The notes beneath the pieces are model-generated. The model saw only the letters and a list, made by a program, of their open reading frames with translations, was not told the DNA's origin and made no database searches. 64,000 nucleotides of DNA from NCBI GenBank assembly GCA_030159075.1, contig BROG01000265.1, positions 830,485-894,484 of the forward strand, given 5' to 3'. Below, in pieces: positions 8,801 to 20,277 of this stretch; position 1 is the first letter of the stretch; the number at the start of each line of letters is the position of its first letter. Source of the DNA: Atrina japonica (taxonomy: Eukaryota; Mollusca; Bivalvia; Pterioida; Pinnidae). A program made the position numbers and the translations under genes.

Positions 8801-11600
8801 AGGAATAACTCGACATTGTACCAGTCCAAAATATTGATATAGACTTTTGAAATCATGAGTAATCACGTCTGGGTGCCCAATTTGAAAAGTCCCATGTTTC
8901 AAGACAAACGGGTACAAAGAACATACATCCGCCTAACGAATGTCTCCTTCGTCACATAGCAAACGAGTAGCATTCGTTCGACCTCCAAATAAAGCATCTT
9001 TAAGAACTAACGGGTCGGGAAAATCCTCATACGTTTTATCAATGAAATGCTGAAACTCTGGATCCGTCATGTACCTTTGACGATAGTCATGTTCCCACAG
9101 CGTTTCTACTAGATAGTGTTGACACAAATACTGATCTCTCTCTAAGGTCTTTTGATACACTTCTTCATACGTCAAAGAAGGGTGAAACGGGTGTTGCTCT
9201 TGCTTTAAGTTAGGAAAACACAAGGGACATACGTGCCAAAAACAGCCATGAAACTGGTAAATGGTCCGAGAGTCTTCATGATAACCATCCACTCGATAAG
9301 ATCCTACTTGGACTTCACCTCCATGACGAGCATGTCTAATCGTTTGACCAGTTTTATGTTCTTTCCAACTCAACCAGCGTAATGCTAGGGTGGAATAGTG
9401 TCGTGCCGAAGGATATCCCCGCGGAGGTATGATAGCAATCGTATCTTTTTGCATATGATTCCGACGATATGCTATATTCCACGTACTGGCAAACGTAATC
9501 GATTCAGCAAAGGGGTCCACATCGGCTAGTTTCAAACACATGCTTTGAAAATGCATACAAGCTTGTCGCAAAATAGTCACGTCCGATTCACAGTATTCTT
9601 CTAATTCGCATTGCAAATGAAAAATCTCACCCTTTCGAATTTTGTCTTCATACCACTCTTCAAAATCACGACGGACATCAGGTTTCATACCTTCCGGGTT
9701 GTAATACATAGCTGGGGGATATACTCCTATGTAATCAGCATAGCTTCTGTATTGAACAAATGCGGAAAGTATCCTTTCTTCAGTTCAGTCAATCCAAAAG
9801 CTTTAGGAAACGAAGCTACAGAAACGACAAGATATTACACGAGTCTTTAAACCTGATGTTTCCTGCCGTCATAGACATAATCTTAGAACGGTTCATGATC
9901 ACATCAGGTTTTTCACAGGCATGATGTACCAGATGATGTAAATAAACTGTCCATCGTACCCTTTAAAGTTATGAGCAATAGCTATAGCCCCATCATGTAA
10001 AAGTTTCTCTCTTTGATGTATGTCATCATACACGGTCGTTTCAAATAACCAACTCAAAAAATCAGTGAGTGTCGTTGGACCTCGGAATGTAATACGATGA
10101 TCCTCCATGGTTTTACATTGCTCACACCAATCATCTGATGTACACTGGGGACATACTTGATGAGCAATACATAGATTAGGTTTGTGTTCTCCGGTATCCT
10201 GGGTACAAAATCATAGAAAATGTAAGAAGGGGGTGAAGATGATGCACCCTGAGAAGGGATCCGTTGTATAAAACAACGATGATCTAGATCCACGATCTGT
10301 TTACAATGATGACATTTTTTCTTTTCTTGACAACAGTGTTGTGTGAATTGTTTATTACTCATCCATAACTGACAAGTGGGACATCGAGTCATTAGCTGAC
10401 ATAGAGTCCTGGTCGTATTACTACTATAAGGTCTCAAATCATTCTCGTAAAACCGAGTCGATGTGAATATCCCCTGACAATGTGTACATTCTATAGGTTT
10501 TATCGTGTTGTCGGGAACACAGGACCACGGTACAAAACAACGAAAGCAACGCTGAGGGCATCGGTGATCTTCTACATGATCATAACCCACATCACAACGG
10601 TCACAATAGTAATTACATTCCAAGAGTCCAGACATAGATACTATACAATCGTAATGTTAATCATCGTTTAAGACGTGAATGGGGGCCCGGATCCTACACC
10701 ACTATACAGTACATTTAATGTCAATCGTTTTGCGTTGGTATTCAGTTCGTAGATTTTCAAACGGTAGTGTGGTAACAACACAGTCTGAAAACGTTGCCAT
10801 GCCTCAGGTCCACTCTCTTGCTGGGGATCACATCCAGCTTGTTGCATTAAGGCATGAGCTTCTCGTCGTTGAAGAGTATATCTATTTGCATCACCATAAA
10901 TCAGATTTTTCCGATATCGTTGCCAGTTTTTGTACTTGTCTCCATCTCCAAGTCCAGGTTTCTGACAATGAAAACGACCAACTACAAAGCACGAGCTAAA
11001 CAGGTTTTGTCTTTATTCTTGATCTGTATAAAACTTTGCTTCTTGTTCAGCATGACATTTTTATCAACACTGAGATGATATTTTCGTTTTCCACCCCCGC
11101 TACCTACAGGTTGTATGACATGGATCACTGACAGGGTGGTAGACCCATCTTCGATTCCAAAAATTTTCATTACTCTGTTGTACTTTCTCAATTTTCTCCA
11201 TGAGTAGATCAGTATTCAGGTCTTTAGCATCCGTAAATTCTACCCACACCTCACTTTTTAAAGATGGATGATGTATATTGAATTGCATCTTATCTCGATC
11301 TTCACACTGTAGTTTGTTCTAAATAGAAGTCAATATATGATCTCATACCTCTGATACCAAGTGTATGGCAACTTTAGAGAAATGTTTAAATTTGACTTGG
11401 TACACATTCGAGGCCGTTTTCAACTTGCGTGATTTACGCTCATTCAGGGTGTCTACTTCATAGTAATCACTATAATTGGTGAGTTGTCTGTTTGCACTAA
11501 ATCCATCACCCCGTTGATCTCTCTGGTGAGACTGTCTTTGACTTCTCGCCTGTTCTTGTCTTTCATTTAACAATAAATCAAAGTTCGGTAAATTAGCCAT
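8800..11600 (-). pseudogene. VLE-1 family-B DNA polymerase (protein-primed type), frameshifted and truncated
   Basis: Reading from 11600 downward: an N-terminal domain with IHHPSLKSEVWV and SNENF (11600-11000), a region ending in CLARAL, then a Cys/His-rich zinc block (10635-10250, many CxxC pairs). Next is the exonuclease region: FYDF (motif Exo I) near 10220 and AIAHNFKGYDGQFI near 9985. Then comes a segment with ESDV and HGCFWHVC (9709-9200), and GGRTNAT (~8960). The polymerase motif A, DVCSLYP, is present (~8915), followed by GHPDVI and YFGLVQCRVIPP. The gene then ends abruptly at ~8810, so the thumb and motifs B (NSxWG) and C (DTDS) are gone. At least four frameshifts or stops occur, including a TAG just before motif A. 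The HGCFWHVC segment after VDGY resembles a Vsr/PD-(D/E)XK endonuclease-like insertion; this is inference. It would copy the element's linear DNA from a terminal protein. Confidence 0.8.
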
Positions 11601-11839
11601 TCCGTGTGTATGCCTCCGTTGTCAAATCTAAAATGAAGTACGGTTACTGTATACATGTATTTATAATAAAAAAGGAAATAACTGTAGATACTCAAACGAA
11701 GTATCATCACATATATATACTCTGTTTTATTCTAGTCTTTTTTGTTTTATAGGTCCATTAAACTAAAATTTATTTTATTTCGTTTTATTTTCATATAGAT
11801 TTAGAACTACTAAAAACTAGTGACAGTATCTGTCTGAAA
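11601..11839. other. AT-rich spacer upstream of the polymerase
   Basis: Non-coding stretch between the polymerase N-terminus and the right palindrome array, likely to hold the minus-strand promoter. It is closely repeated in VLE-2 (16790-17000). Confidence 0.45.
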
Positions 11840-12010
11840 AACAGGTGGCCAGATGTCTAGACGCAGATGTCTAGACGTAGATGTCTAGACAGAAAAATCG
11901 TCAACAACAGGTGGCCAAATGTCTAGACGTAGATGTCTAGACAGAAAAATCGTCAAAAGGTGGCCAGATGCCAGGTGTGCCAAAAACAGGTGGCCATATG
12001 TCTAGACGGG
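11840..12010. repeat. GTCTAGAC palindrome array, right
   Basis: Six copies of GTCTAGAC (first 11855, last 12000-12007) in inverted relation to the left array. The spacers CAGGTGGCCAGATG and GAAAAATCGTCAA are shared. The array ends 70 bp before the start of the intact small gene. Confidence 0.85.
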
Positions 12011-12036
12011 GAAAAAAACAATACGCGATGTAATTA

Positions 12037-12060
12037 ACTCTATATAAGCTAGTACTGTCT
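12037..12060 (+). promoter_or_regulatory. Conserved TATA-like element before the small TIR gene
   Basis: CTCTATATAAGCTAGTACTG lies ~40 bp upstream of the ATG, and the same string (or a near match) stands at the same distance before the other three copies. This suggests a core promoter. Confidence 0.5.
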
Positions 12061-12081
12061 GAGTCTGGCTATTAGTTCATC

Positions 12082-12387
12082 ATGGATAACTCATCCGACA
12101 TGGAAATGCAACATGAAGAGAGAAACATGCGAATCATTCTTACACGGAGGACACGTATTGTAGTAAGGCCACGCAGTCCGATAAGTTCTGGTAGGACCCC
12201 TGTGACACCGACTACACAACACCAGGAACCACCTAGACCTGACCCTTCACTTCCAGTACCTGTACAATACGTACTAGCTCAGAAAGCATTAGTCAATCTT
12301 CGACAACATAAGGCCGAGATAAATCGACTGATGATAGAAAAAGAAAGAGAAGTTCATCGTTGGCGACGTCTACTCGACAGATATTAG
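12082..12387 (+). CDS. Small Arg-rich protein encoded in the TIR (only intact copy)
   Basis: A 101-residue intact frame. Its features in order are an acidic/Ser start (MDNSSDMEMQHEERN), an Arg-rich basic block (residues ~16-32, with RRTRIVV), a Pro/Thr-rich linker (~33-62), and a helical C-terminus rich in Lys, Glu and Arg (~63-101, ending WRRLLDRY). There is no signal peptide or membrane segment. A basic block plus C-terminal helix suggests a small nucleic-acid-binding dimer, but I recognise no family. Three other copies in the window (3991, 5765, 17503) are all broken. The start follows the GTCTAGAC array and a TATATAAGCTAGTACTG string (12041), which may be a TATA box; the same string precedes every copy. 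Confidence 0.65.
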   Translation: MDNSSDMEMQHEERNMRIILTRRTRIVVRPRSPISSGRTPVTPTTQHQEPPRPDPSLPVPVQYVLAQKALVNLRQHKAEINRLMIEKEREVHRWRRLLDRY

Positions 12388-13556
12388 AGTCTTTCTCTTA
12401 TTCAGCTTTTCGGAGGGCCACTCAACTTTTGAATAGAAACCTTAACTAAAGGTATGCAGGGTTTGTGTTTGTGTTATTCTGTAGCGGTGAGTTTAAAAAA
12501 ATGTTGTGACTACACACTAGTTATCCGTGTATATTCAACATTAAACGTTTTATTTCATTTGTGTTTTTGTTATGATGTATTCACTTCATTAGATGAAAGT
12601 CTAAATATAGTAAGTGATGTGACTAGTTCAGCCTGTGAAAACTCATTTGAGATCCGAAGCTCGAGGTGTTAACATCATAAGAAAAAACCCCTTCTATCAG
12701 CAGGCTGAGTGTTTCATTTTTCATTAGATAGGGCTAGATTATTTTCCATGCATTAAAAATGATAAATATCTCAGAAAAAAAGTCACATGACTAGAGTATA
12801 GGTTCAGTTAGACCTCTGAGAGGTCATTTGCGATCCGGAGCTCGAAGAGGCAACATCGTCAGAAAACCACTACCAGCATAGGGTGAGTGTTTGATTTTTT
12901 ATTACATAGGTTTAGTGTTTACCTTCAGGAACATGTACAAATAGTAAATTTCAATATGTCAGAAAAAATTAGGCAACTAGCAACGTTAATAAGGTTTTCA
13001 TTACTTACAACTAAATTATGCTATCAGGGGAATACCCCCATCATATAATCAATGTTCATTCACTCTAAACCTCAAAACTGGTGAAAACCCCATCACTATA
13101 CAGTTTATGATAGTTCAGATCCATACAAGAGTGATCTCCCTTTGTAAATACTCGTCACTCTACAAGTCTTAGTAGAAGTCTTAGTTCAAGCTTGACTCGA
13201 GCTCGGCCTACCGCTTCTCGCGCTTGCGCACTTGATACAGGATCGTTAACCACTCCGACTGTGGCGACACCTACTGCTGGTTTCACAAACCTGGAAAAAC
13301 CCAACTTTAGCCGTTGACCTCTCGTGACCCCGACCTCTTGTTACGAAGGCTCTCATTGGCTCGTTATCCAAGATGGCCGCCCCAACAACCTTCCACTTCC
13401 GGTCATAGACACATCTCCAAACTCAACGATTGGCTCGTTCTCCTTATTGCCATGACAACAATACCTCACTTCCGTATGACGCACTTCCGGTTATCACGTC
13501 ACAGACGGCTCCCTGGCGTGCCATTATACTTGACCAATCGGAAGCCAGCATTCCGA

Positions 13557-13603
13557 TGACGTCACCAAAAACCGTTAAAAAGCGCCCCCTGACGGCAAAA
13601 TTC
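13557..13603. promoter_or_regulatory. CRE and CTCF-like motif at the right tip
   Basis: TGACGTCA at 13557-13564 and AAGCGCCCCCTGACGGC at 13580-13596, the reverse complement of the left-tip CTCF-like motif. Same arrangement as at 2655-2700, mirrored. Confidence 0.45.
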
Positions 13604-13633
13604 AAATGGCACGCCAGGGAGCTGCCTATAACT

Positions 13634-13840
13634 ACTCACATTCATGTTTTGCCGCTGTAGATAGTCAATGACAACGAGTGTTGTGTGTATTGTCCTGATA
13701 CAGAATGACATTGTTGTGATGAGTGGATTGACGTACTGACGTTCAAATTTGTCACGGTGGCGTTCGCCATGCTATGGCCCTCAAGGTGAATCGAACTTGA
13801 ATACTTAAATACGCGTTTAGTATGTTAAACTATGTCTTTT
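13634..13840. other. Spacer with a tRNA-like B-box
   Basis: Non-coding. The minus strand carries AGTTCGATTC near 13790, a possible pol III B-box, but no cloverleaf could be drawn with confidence. Confidence 0.3.
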
Positions 13841-14169
13841 GGAATAAAGAGCGATCAAAGAATACTATTGATGTTTCTATTTAATATATATTATAAACAT
13901 AATACTAAAGTTATAATGATCAAGACGATATGGTTTCTGTCAATTAGACTTCATCAGTTGAGCTCCAATTAGAAAAGTTTGTGTATTTTCTGAAGATAAA
14001 GTAGTATCATACAAGGTCAAATAATATCTCTTAGAGTATAGCCGAAATCCGTCTAAGAGTAACCACTGTAAAAAATGACTATCTTAGCTTTAAATTCTCG
14101 AATTTAAATGGTGTTAACAGTGTCAAATATTACTTTAGTATAAGATGAACACCTGGTACTTTTTTTCCG

Positions 14170-14278
<109 letters not shown>

Positions 14279-14551
14279 TTAGTTAGCACGCTGAAATGGT
14301 ATTTCCACCTATATAATTAGTTTCTCTATACCTCAGCACTAATTCTAAGAATCAAGGTCGCTGTTTACATTCGACTGTTAGCCTGTACTATACGTCTTGG
14401 TCAGTGCATAATTTATTAGCTTCAAATTACGGAATACTTCTATAACATTTTAATTGTTATATTAACATGCTGATTCTGGTATTAATATTTGAAACATTAT
14501 TTCATACTTTTGCCAATTAGATTTATTAAAGTTGTTAACAAGATAAGCACA

Positions 14552-15117
14552 CACGCTTCATACTTAGACATTTTACTGAATGTAGACACAGACGGGAAAT
14601 TAGCAACTAAGCTATACGACAAACGCGACGATTTTGGCTTTCCCATTTAAGTAGTAATATCCTTCAGTCACCCGCATATGGAGTTTATATTTCACAAACG
14701 ATCCGATATGCCAGGGCGTGTACAACATATGAAGATTTCATATACATAGGTAAACTACTCACTGACAAATTATTGACACAGGGATATCGAAAAGCGCGTT
14801 TAATGTCAACGTTCCGCAAATTTTACGGTCGGTGTAATAATCTTGTTTGCGATTACTCTTGTTTCACTGAGTGAAATGAGGTTCCTTTTCGTTGGCGGTT
14901 GTTGAGACGTCTGTACCAATTGTGACGAGGATATACTCCTCACGTATTTTATTGGACTCACGGCGGGTGTGACCGGTCGACAGGGGATGCTTACTCCTCC
15001 ATGGCACCTGATCCCACCTGTTGGTTTCCAGAGGTCCGTGTTTGTCCATTTTTACCGGATTTGTATCTATGTCCTGGATATTCTATTGATTTATACTTTG
15101 GTATCTGAGATTTTCTT
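14552..15117 (+). mobile_element. Penelope-like retroelement 3' fragment
   Basis: It encodes, with breaks, the C-terminal part of a reverse-transcriptase ORF (YLDILL, LATKLYDKR, PAYGVYIS, YARAC, LLTDKLLTQ, KFYGR-type segments). A characteristic 3' tail follows (TTCACTGAGTGAAATG, GTGACGAGGATA, GGTGTGACCGGTCGACAG, GGCACCTGATCCCACC). Copy B lacks it at the same site, so it inserted after the host repeat duplicated. Penelope affinity is inferred from the RT fragment at 50340-51600. Confidence 0.65.
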
Positions 15118-16336
15118 TATCTACTTTAATCAATATTTTGATGTACAAAATGACTGCTGTGTTAGGAAACACTTTATACCCAAACTTTTATACAAGACGT
15201 ATTATTTCAATTAGGCTGACGAAGTTCTGAATTGTGAAATTATTTTCCCAAGACTCATCGCAATGTATAATATAATAGGATATCATTTAAATCGATCAAT
15301 TGTTATTTTGCTTTAGTTTGAATTTACATCAGGAAATAAACACCATTGCAAGTCTACCTGAAAATTGTAAGATTTCCAAACAGAGGTTATTGATTATCAT
15401 CACGGTCGCTGTTCTTTTCATGTCGATACAATTCTACTGGTACATAAGAGCCGAACTTTAAAATGACAGTAGATTAATTCAATAGGTTTTTTTACGGACA
15501 TGGATTTATATACCAACGACAACGGAATAGATTTATAACATCCAGTTCTTTGGTCCCTTAGCAGCTGCATGGCGATTTTCCAGTTAAAGTTATTGTGCAA
15601 CATTTCTGAGAAGCCTAAATTTAACATACATTCATCCTGATGTATTGTTTTCATATATTTAAACCATTAATATCACAAACCTAGTCACGTTTCAAAGGTA
15701 TTTGTAAAATCTTTAGAGGACAACAACAAAGTCAAATTGTGTAATTTGTATTTCAACATAAATAAATAGGTGCAGTAAAGAGACCCCCCCCAGATATTAA
15801 ATATTTTACGTGTACACACAGATAACTTAATGTTATCAATAGTGAATACATTACAATCACAAGTCAACGGTGTATTGCCCTTTGAAGTCTTACATAAATG
15901 TCAACTCCCAGTATAGTAATTTCATAAACATCAAGTTACCAATACCGAATCAATACATTTGTACCCACGGTTATATCATGCAACTTTGTACTTTTCTCTT
16001 TATAAATTGTTAAATCCACGTAATGATTGAATTGTTAATATCAGCTTTTAGATAGGACGAAGTTTGGTTTCCGTTTAACTGTAACTAGTAACTAAAAGTA
16101 ACTATTCACCTGGTACAATATCATTTATTAAGAATGCGATTTACATTAAGTGCATGGACCCTGAGGTCCACGCACACAAAATGTATAAGGTCAGAGACAA
16201 CTAAATAGTTTTCCATAGGCGACAATGTTAACGTTTACCTGTATATCTCATCTTCCCAGCGAGTGTGTTTAACTATGAGTTATACATGGATCTGTTTGCA
16301 TCCTCTCCGCAACCAGAAAATAAACACAAACTGCCG

Positions 16337-16869
16337 TCATAGAATAATCTTAGAACCGTTCATGATTACATCAGGTTTTTCACAGTCATGATGTACCAGA
16401 TGATGTAAAATAAACTGTCCATCGTACCCTTTAAAGTTATGGGCAATAGCTATAGCTACATCATCTATGTCATCATACACGGTCGTTTCAAATAACCAAC
16501 TCAAAATATCAGTGATTGTTGTGGGACCTCGGAATGTAATACGATGATCCTCCATGGTTTTACACTTTTTAAAGATGGGTGATGTATAGTGACTCGCATC
16601 TTATCACGATCTTCACACTGTAGTTTGTTCTTGATAGAAGTCAACATGTAATCACTATAATCGGTGAGTTGTCTATTTGCATTAAATCCATCACCCCGTT
16701 GATCTCTCTGGTGAGCCTGTCTTTGACTTCTCGCCTGCCCTTGTCTTTCATCTAACAATAAATCAAAGTAAATTAGCCATTCCATGTGTATGCTTCCGTT
16801 TTCAAATCTAAAATGAAGTGGGAATGAAAAGGAAATAACGGTATAGATACTCAAACGAAGTATCATCAC
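16337..16869 (-). pseudogene. VLE-2 DNA polymerase remnant with clean internal deletion
   Basis: The N-terminus (NFDLLL-type start, RSQRQAHQRDQRGDGF, NYSDY-equivalent, IHHPSLKS) is followed at ~16565 directly by MEDHRITFRG and AIAHNFKGYDGQFI, then HDCEKPDVIMNGSK. In VLE-1 these two parts are ~1 kb apart, so the zinc block and Exo I motif have been deleted. Everything after the second exonuclease segment is also missing. The remnant preserves the exonuclease region more faithfully than VLE-1, which is shifted right after GQFI. Confidence 0.75.
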
Positions 16870-17009
16870 ACATATATATTCATAACTCTGTTTTATTCTA
16901 GTTTTTTATGTTTACAGGTACATAAAACTAGAATTTATCTTATTTCGTTTTATTTTCATATAGAATTAGAAATACTAAAATTAGTGACAGCATTTGTCTT
17001 AAAAACAAA

Positions 17010-17412
17010 TGGCCAGATGTCTAGACACAGATGTTTAGACGGGGGAAAATCAAACTTGTACTTGAAAATCGTCATACACAGGATGCCAGATGTCAAAAAC
17101 AGGTGACCAAATGTCTAGACGCAGATGTCTAGACGGGAAAAATGACACTCTTCGTTAAAAATTGTCAAACACAGGTGGCCAAATATCTAGACGCAGATGT
17201 CTAGACGGGGAAAAATGAAACTCGTCCTTGAAAATCGTCAAACACGGGTGACCAGATGTCTAGACGGGAAAAATGACACTCGTCCTTGAAAATCGTCAAA
17301 CACAGGTGGCCAGATGTGGATGTCTAGTCGGAAAAATGAAACTCGTCCTTGAAGATCGTCTAAAAACAGGTGGCCAGATGTCAAAAATAGGTGCCAGATG
17401 TCTAGACGGGAA
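17010..17412. repeat. GTCTAGAC palindrome array in VLE-2
   Basis: Six perfect and at least three one-mismatch GTCTAGAC copies, with ~60-70-bp units carrying GGGAAAAATGAAACTCGTCC, TTGAAAATCGTC and CAGGTGGCCAGATG. This array is longer than in VLE-1 and its spacers are more regular. Confidence 0.85.
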
Positions 17413-17502
17413 AAATGAAACTCATCCTAAAATCAATGCGTCACGCGCACGTCAATAACTCTATCTAAGCTAGTACTGTCTGAGTATCGGTATTAGTTCA
17501 TC

Positions 17503-17799
17503 ATGGATAACTCATCCGACATTGAGATGCAACCTGAAGAGAGAAACATGAGAATCATTCTTATACGGAGGACACGTATTGTAGTAAGGTCACGCAGCCC
17601 AATAAATTCTGGTAGGACACCTGCTACACAACAGGAGGAACCACCTAGACCTGACCCTTCACTTCCAGTACCTGTACAATACGTACAAGCTCAGGAAGCA
17701 TTAGCAAATCTTTGACAACATAAGACAGAGATAAATCAACTGATGATAGAGAAAGAAAGAGAAGTTCGTCGTTGGCGACGTCTACTCGATAGATATTAG
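17503..17799 (+). pseudogene. Small Arg-rich TIR protein, VLE-2 copy (one nonsense codon)
   Basis: The frame is intact over 99 codons except for TGA at 17713-17715, at a position where the intact copy has CGA (Arg). This is a single C-to-T change. Conservation of both halves around it (MDNSSDIEMQPEERN; WRRLLDRY) suggests the gene was under selection until recently. Confidence 0.7.
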
Positions 17800-19279
17800 A
17801 GTCTCTTTCTTATTCAGCTTTTCGGAGCAATCAACGGCCCTTTTAAGGTCCACCCAACTAATTCGAAAAGAAACCTTAACTTAAAAGTATGCATGTTTTG
17901 TATTTTTGTTATTCTGTAGCGGTGAGTTTAAAAAATAGAGTATAGACAACACACTGCTTTCAGTGCATATTCGCTCAACATTAAACGTTTTATTTCATTT
18001 TTATTTCATTCAGTGTTTTTGTTATGACGGAAGCATTCACTTCATTAGATGAAAGCCTAATATAGCAAGTCATGTGACTAAAGAGAGATTCAGTTATGCC
18101 TGTGAAAACTCATTTGAGATCCGAAGATCGAGGTAATAACATCATAACAAAAAAAACCACTACTATCAGCATGGGCGAGTGTTTCATTTTTTATTAGAAA
18201 GGGCTAGATTATTTTCCATGCATTAAAAAGACAAATATCTCGAAAGAAAAAAATAATAAGTCACATGACTAGAGTATAGGTTCAGTTAAACCTCCGAGAG
18301 CTCATTTACAATCCGCAGCTCGAAGAGTCAACATCGTCAGAAAAGATCCTCTGGATGAGTGTTTGAATTTCTTATTACATAGGTTTAGTGTTTTTACCTT
18401 ATAAAACATGTACAAAAAGTAAAACTTTGATAAGGTTTTCATTACTCACAACTTAAGTATGCTATCAGGGGAATACCCAACATCTAATCAATGTTCATTC
18501 ACTCTAGAACTCAAAACTGGGAAAACCCATCACTATACAGTTTATGATAGTTCAGATCCATACAGGGTATACAGAGTGATCTCCCCTTTGTACATACTCG
18601 TAACTCGTCACAAGGATAACATGTTCAAGCTTGACTCGAGCTCAGCCTACCGCTTCTCGCGCTTGCACACTTGATACAGGACTCTCATCGACTGTGGCGA
18701 CACCTACTGCTGATTTCACTCCAACCTGGGAAAAAACCCAAAGTTTCGGTTCTAAAAATAGATTCACTCTCAACTCAAAACTGGAAAAACCCTACTTCTA
18801 ATTTCAGCCGTTGACTTCTCGTGAACTCACGTGACATATCGTGACCCCGACCACTTGTAACGAAGGCTCTCATTGACTCGTTATCCAAGATGGCCGCCCC
18901 CAAAGCCTTCTACTTCCGGTCATAGACATGCCTCCTAGCTAAACGATTGGCTCTTTCTCCTTATTGTAAGACAACATGATCTCACTTCCGGTATGACGTA
19001 CTTCTGATATGACCTCACTTCCGGCATGACGCACTTCCGGTTATGACGTCACTGGATAGATTACATGGCAAATATGCACTGTTTCCAGCAGAAAAGCCTA
19101 AGATAATATAGTTTTTATTTACAAGACCCATTACTATAATCATTTATTAAAAGAACCAGATTTTAATACTAATTCTGGTAATCCTACATACACACGTAGC
19201 TGACTTTCAAAGAACGAGATCCTTCAAAATCACGTATCCGTATTACGCTGTTTTAAATAATTCAAAATTTCAGAATTAC

Positions 19280-19800
19280 CTCGGCCAAGTGTATCCTGTT
19301 GAGCTAGAGATCAATGACACGACAAAGAGCAAATTATCTCCTTATCTAGATTTACTCTTCTCGATTGGAAAGGACCGTCAACTTTACATATCCCTTTTAT
19401 CCCAGGGCATGCTCTCCATATGAATGTTTTATTCTGAGAGCAAAACGACTAGCCAATAAACTACTTACACAAGGTTACGTTGTTGAACGCTTGGAGTTTT
19501 ATGGTCGATACAGGGATCTTGTTAAACATTATGAAATCCCCCTCTCAGAAATATTAGATAGTATTCTGGAGCACGGCCACAGACAGTGAGTCTCTTTCAC
19601 CAATCGTGCTTTTCACCTAACTTGACCGTATCACCAAACTTGACCTTTTCAACGAATTTGACTAGAAAGGTTTCCATAAAAAACGTTTGCAACGGGTGTG
19701 GCATGCCAGCAGAAGACGCTGACTCCTTTCGGATACCTGGTCTTATCCCATTTGGGATTCGCAATTGTTCTTCATGGTGAGACCATTTACACATCTAATT
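19280..19800 (+). mobile_element. Penelope-like RT C-terminal fragment
   Basis: It encodes VELEINDTT, PYLDLLFSIG, RACSPYECFILRAKRL, KLLTQGYV and FYGRYRDLVKHYE, the C-terminal domain of the same retroelement family as at 50340-51600. It is followed by a tail with short direct repeats (CAAACTTGACCT, CGAATTTGACT) and GCATGCCAGCAGAAGACGC. A closely related fragment lies inverted at 45590-46110. Confidence 0.6.
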
Positions 19801-20090
19801 CGTCGTGTTATAATGGACTTGAGTTTTGAATTTCGATTGGTACTTCTTCAATTTTACTTTGATGTACCTACAACCAATACTGAGTTACCATATTTATATT
19901 GAATATTTAAATTTCATAAAACCCCATATAAACAGAGATACATGGCAAGATATTGACAGCCGTTAAGGAGAAATTTCAATAATACTGTACAGTTGCTTAT
20001 TCCAGAAGCAGTGTAAATCAGATGTGGATACTTAAGATTTCTAAATTTGAAGGTACACAATTTTTCTCAAATTCACAGTGTCAAAACATA
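19801..20090. other. No gene seen
   Basis: AT-rich sequence between retroelement fragments, with no conserved frame. Confidence 0.5.
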
Positions 20091-20094
20091 CGAC

Positions 20095-20190
20095 TTCTCT
20101 ACTCTTTACACACTCTTCGTACGTAGACATTTTACGTACTATAGACACAAATGGGAAATTGGCAACTAACCTATACGACAACCACGACGA
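20095..20190 (+). mobile_element. Short Penelope-like fragment
   Basis: TACGTAGACATTTTACGTAC and ACTAACCTATACGACAACC parallel the RT segment at 14565-14625, then are cut by an AT microsatellite. Confidence 0.5.
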
Positions 20191-20192
20191 TT

Positions 20193-20195
20193 TCC

Positions 20196-20252
<57 letters not shown>

Positions 20253-20277
20253 AATATTATATATATATATATATATA
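20193..20277. repeat. (TA)n microsatellite
   Basis: Alternating TA with small interruptions. Confidence 0.9.

Larger units (their letters stand above)
2621..13633. mobile_element. VLE-1: long-TIR virus-like element with family-B DNA polymerase
   Basis: The two ends are inverted copies of each other. The left starts AGCTATAGGCAGC (2621) and the reverse complement of the right end reads AGTTATAGGCAGC (13633), so the termini are AG...CT as in Polintons. Homology extends inward ~1.7-2 kb with small indels. Between the TIRs nearly all recognisable coding sequence is on the minus strand: DNA polymerase B, capsid-type fragment, AT-hook protein, BIR protein, coiled-coil/knuckle protein and an unidentified ~100-codon frame. 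The flanking hexamers (GACAGA left, ACTCAC right) do not match, so no target duplication is visible; one end may have been rearranged. I place it with Polinton/adintovirus-like elements by inference from the polymerase type and AG/CT ends, not by integrase or capsid phylogeny. Confidence 0.75.
11840..13633. repeat. VLE-1 right terminal inverted repeat
   Basis: Inverted copy of the left TIR, in order: palindrome array, small gene, ~140-bp duplicated units, ETS-like cluster, CRE, CTCF-like motif and tip. It differs from the left TIR by point changes and indels. The left has a ~75-bp segment near 3000-3060 that is missing here. Confidence 0.8.
16330..19052. mobile_element. VLE-2: deleted second copy of the virus-like element
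   Basis: It begins abruptly inside host repeat A and holds a short polymerase remnant, the palindrome array, the small gene (one nonsense codon) and most of a right TIR in the same order as VLE-1. Similarity to the TIR stops at ~19052, after TTATGACGTCAC, before the terminal ~110 bp. No left TIR is present. Confidence 0.75.

Noticed and set aside
2621..13633. Target-site duplication for VLE-1
   Set aside because: The hexamers next to the tips (GACAGA and ACTCAC) do not match, so none is claimed.
13740..13840. Possible tRNA or tRNA-derived SINE (B-box-like AGTTCGATTC on the minus strand)
   Set aside because: No convincing A-box or cloverleaf with paired acceptor and anticodon stems could be drawn.
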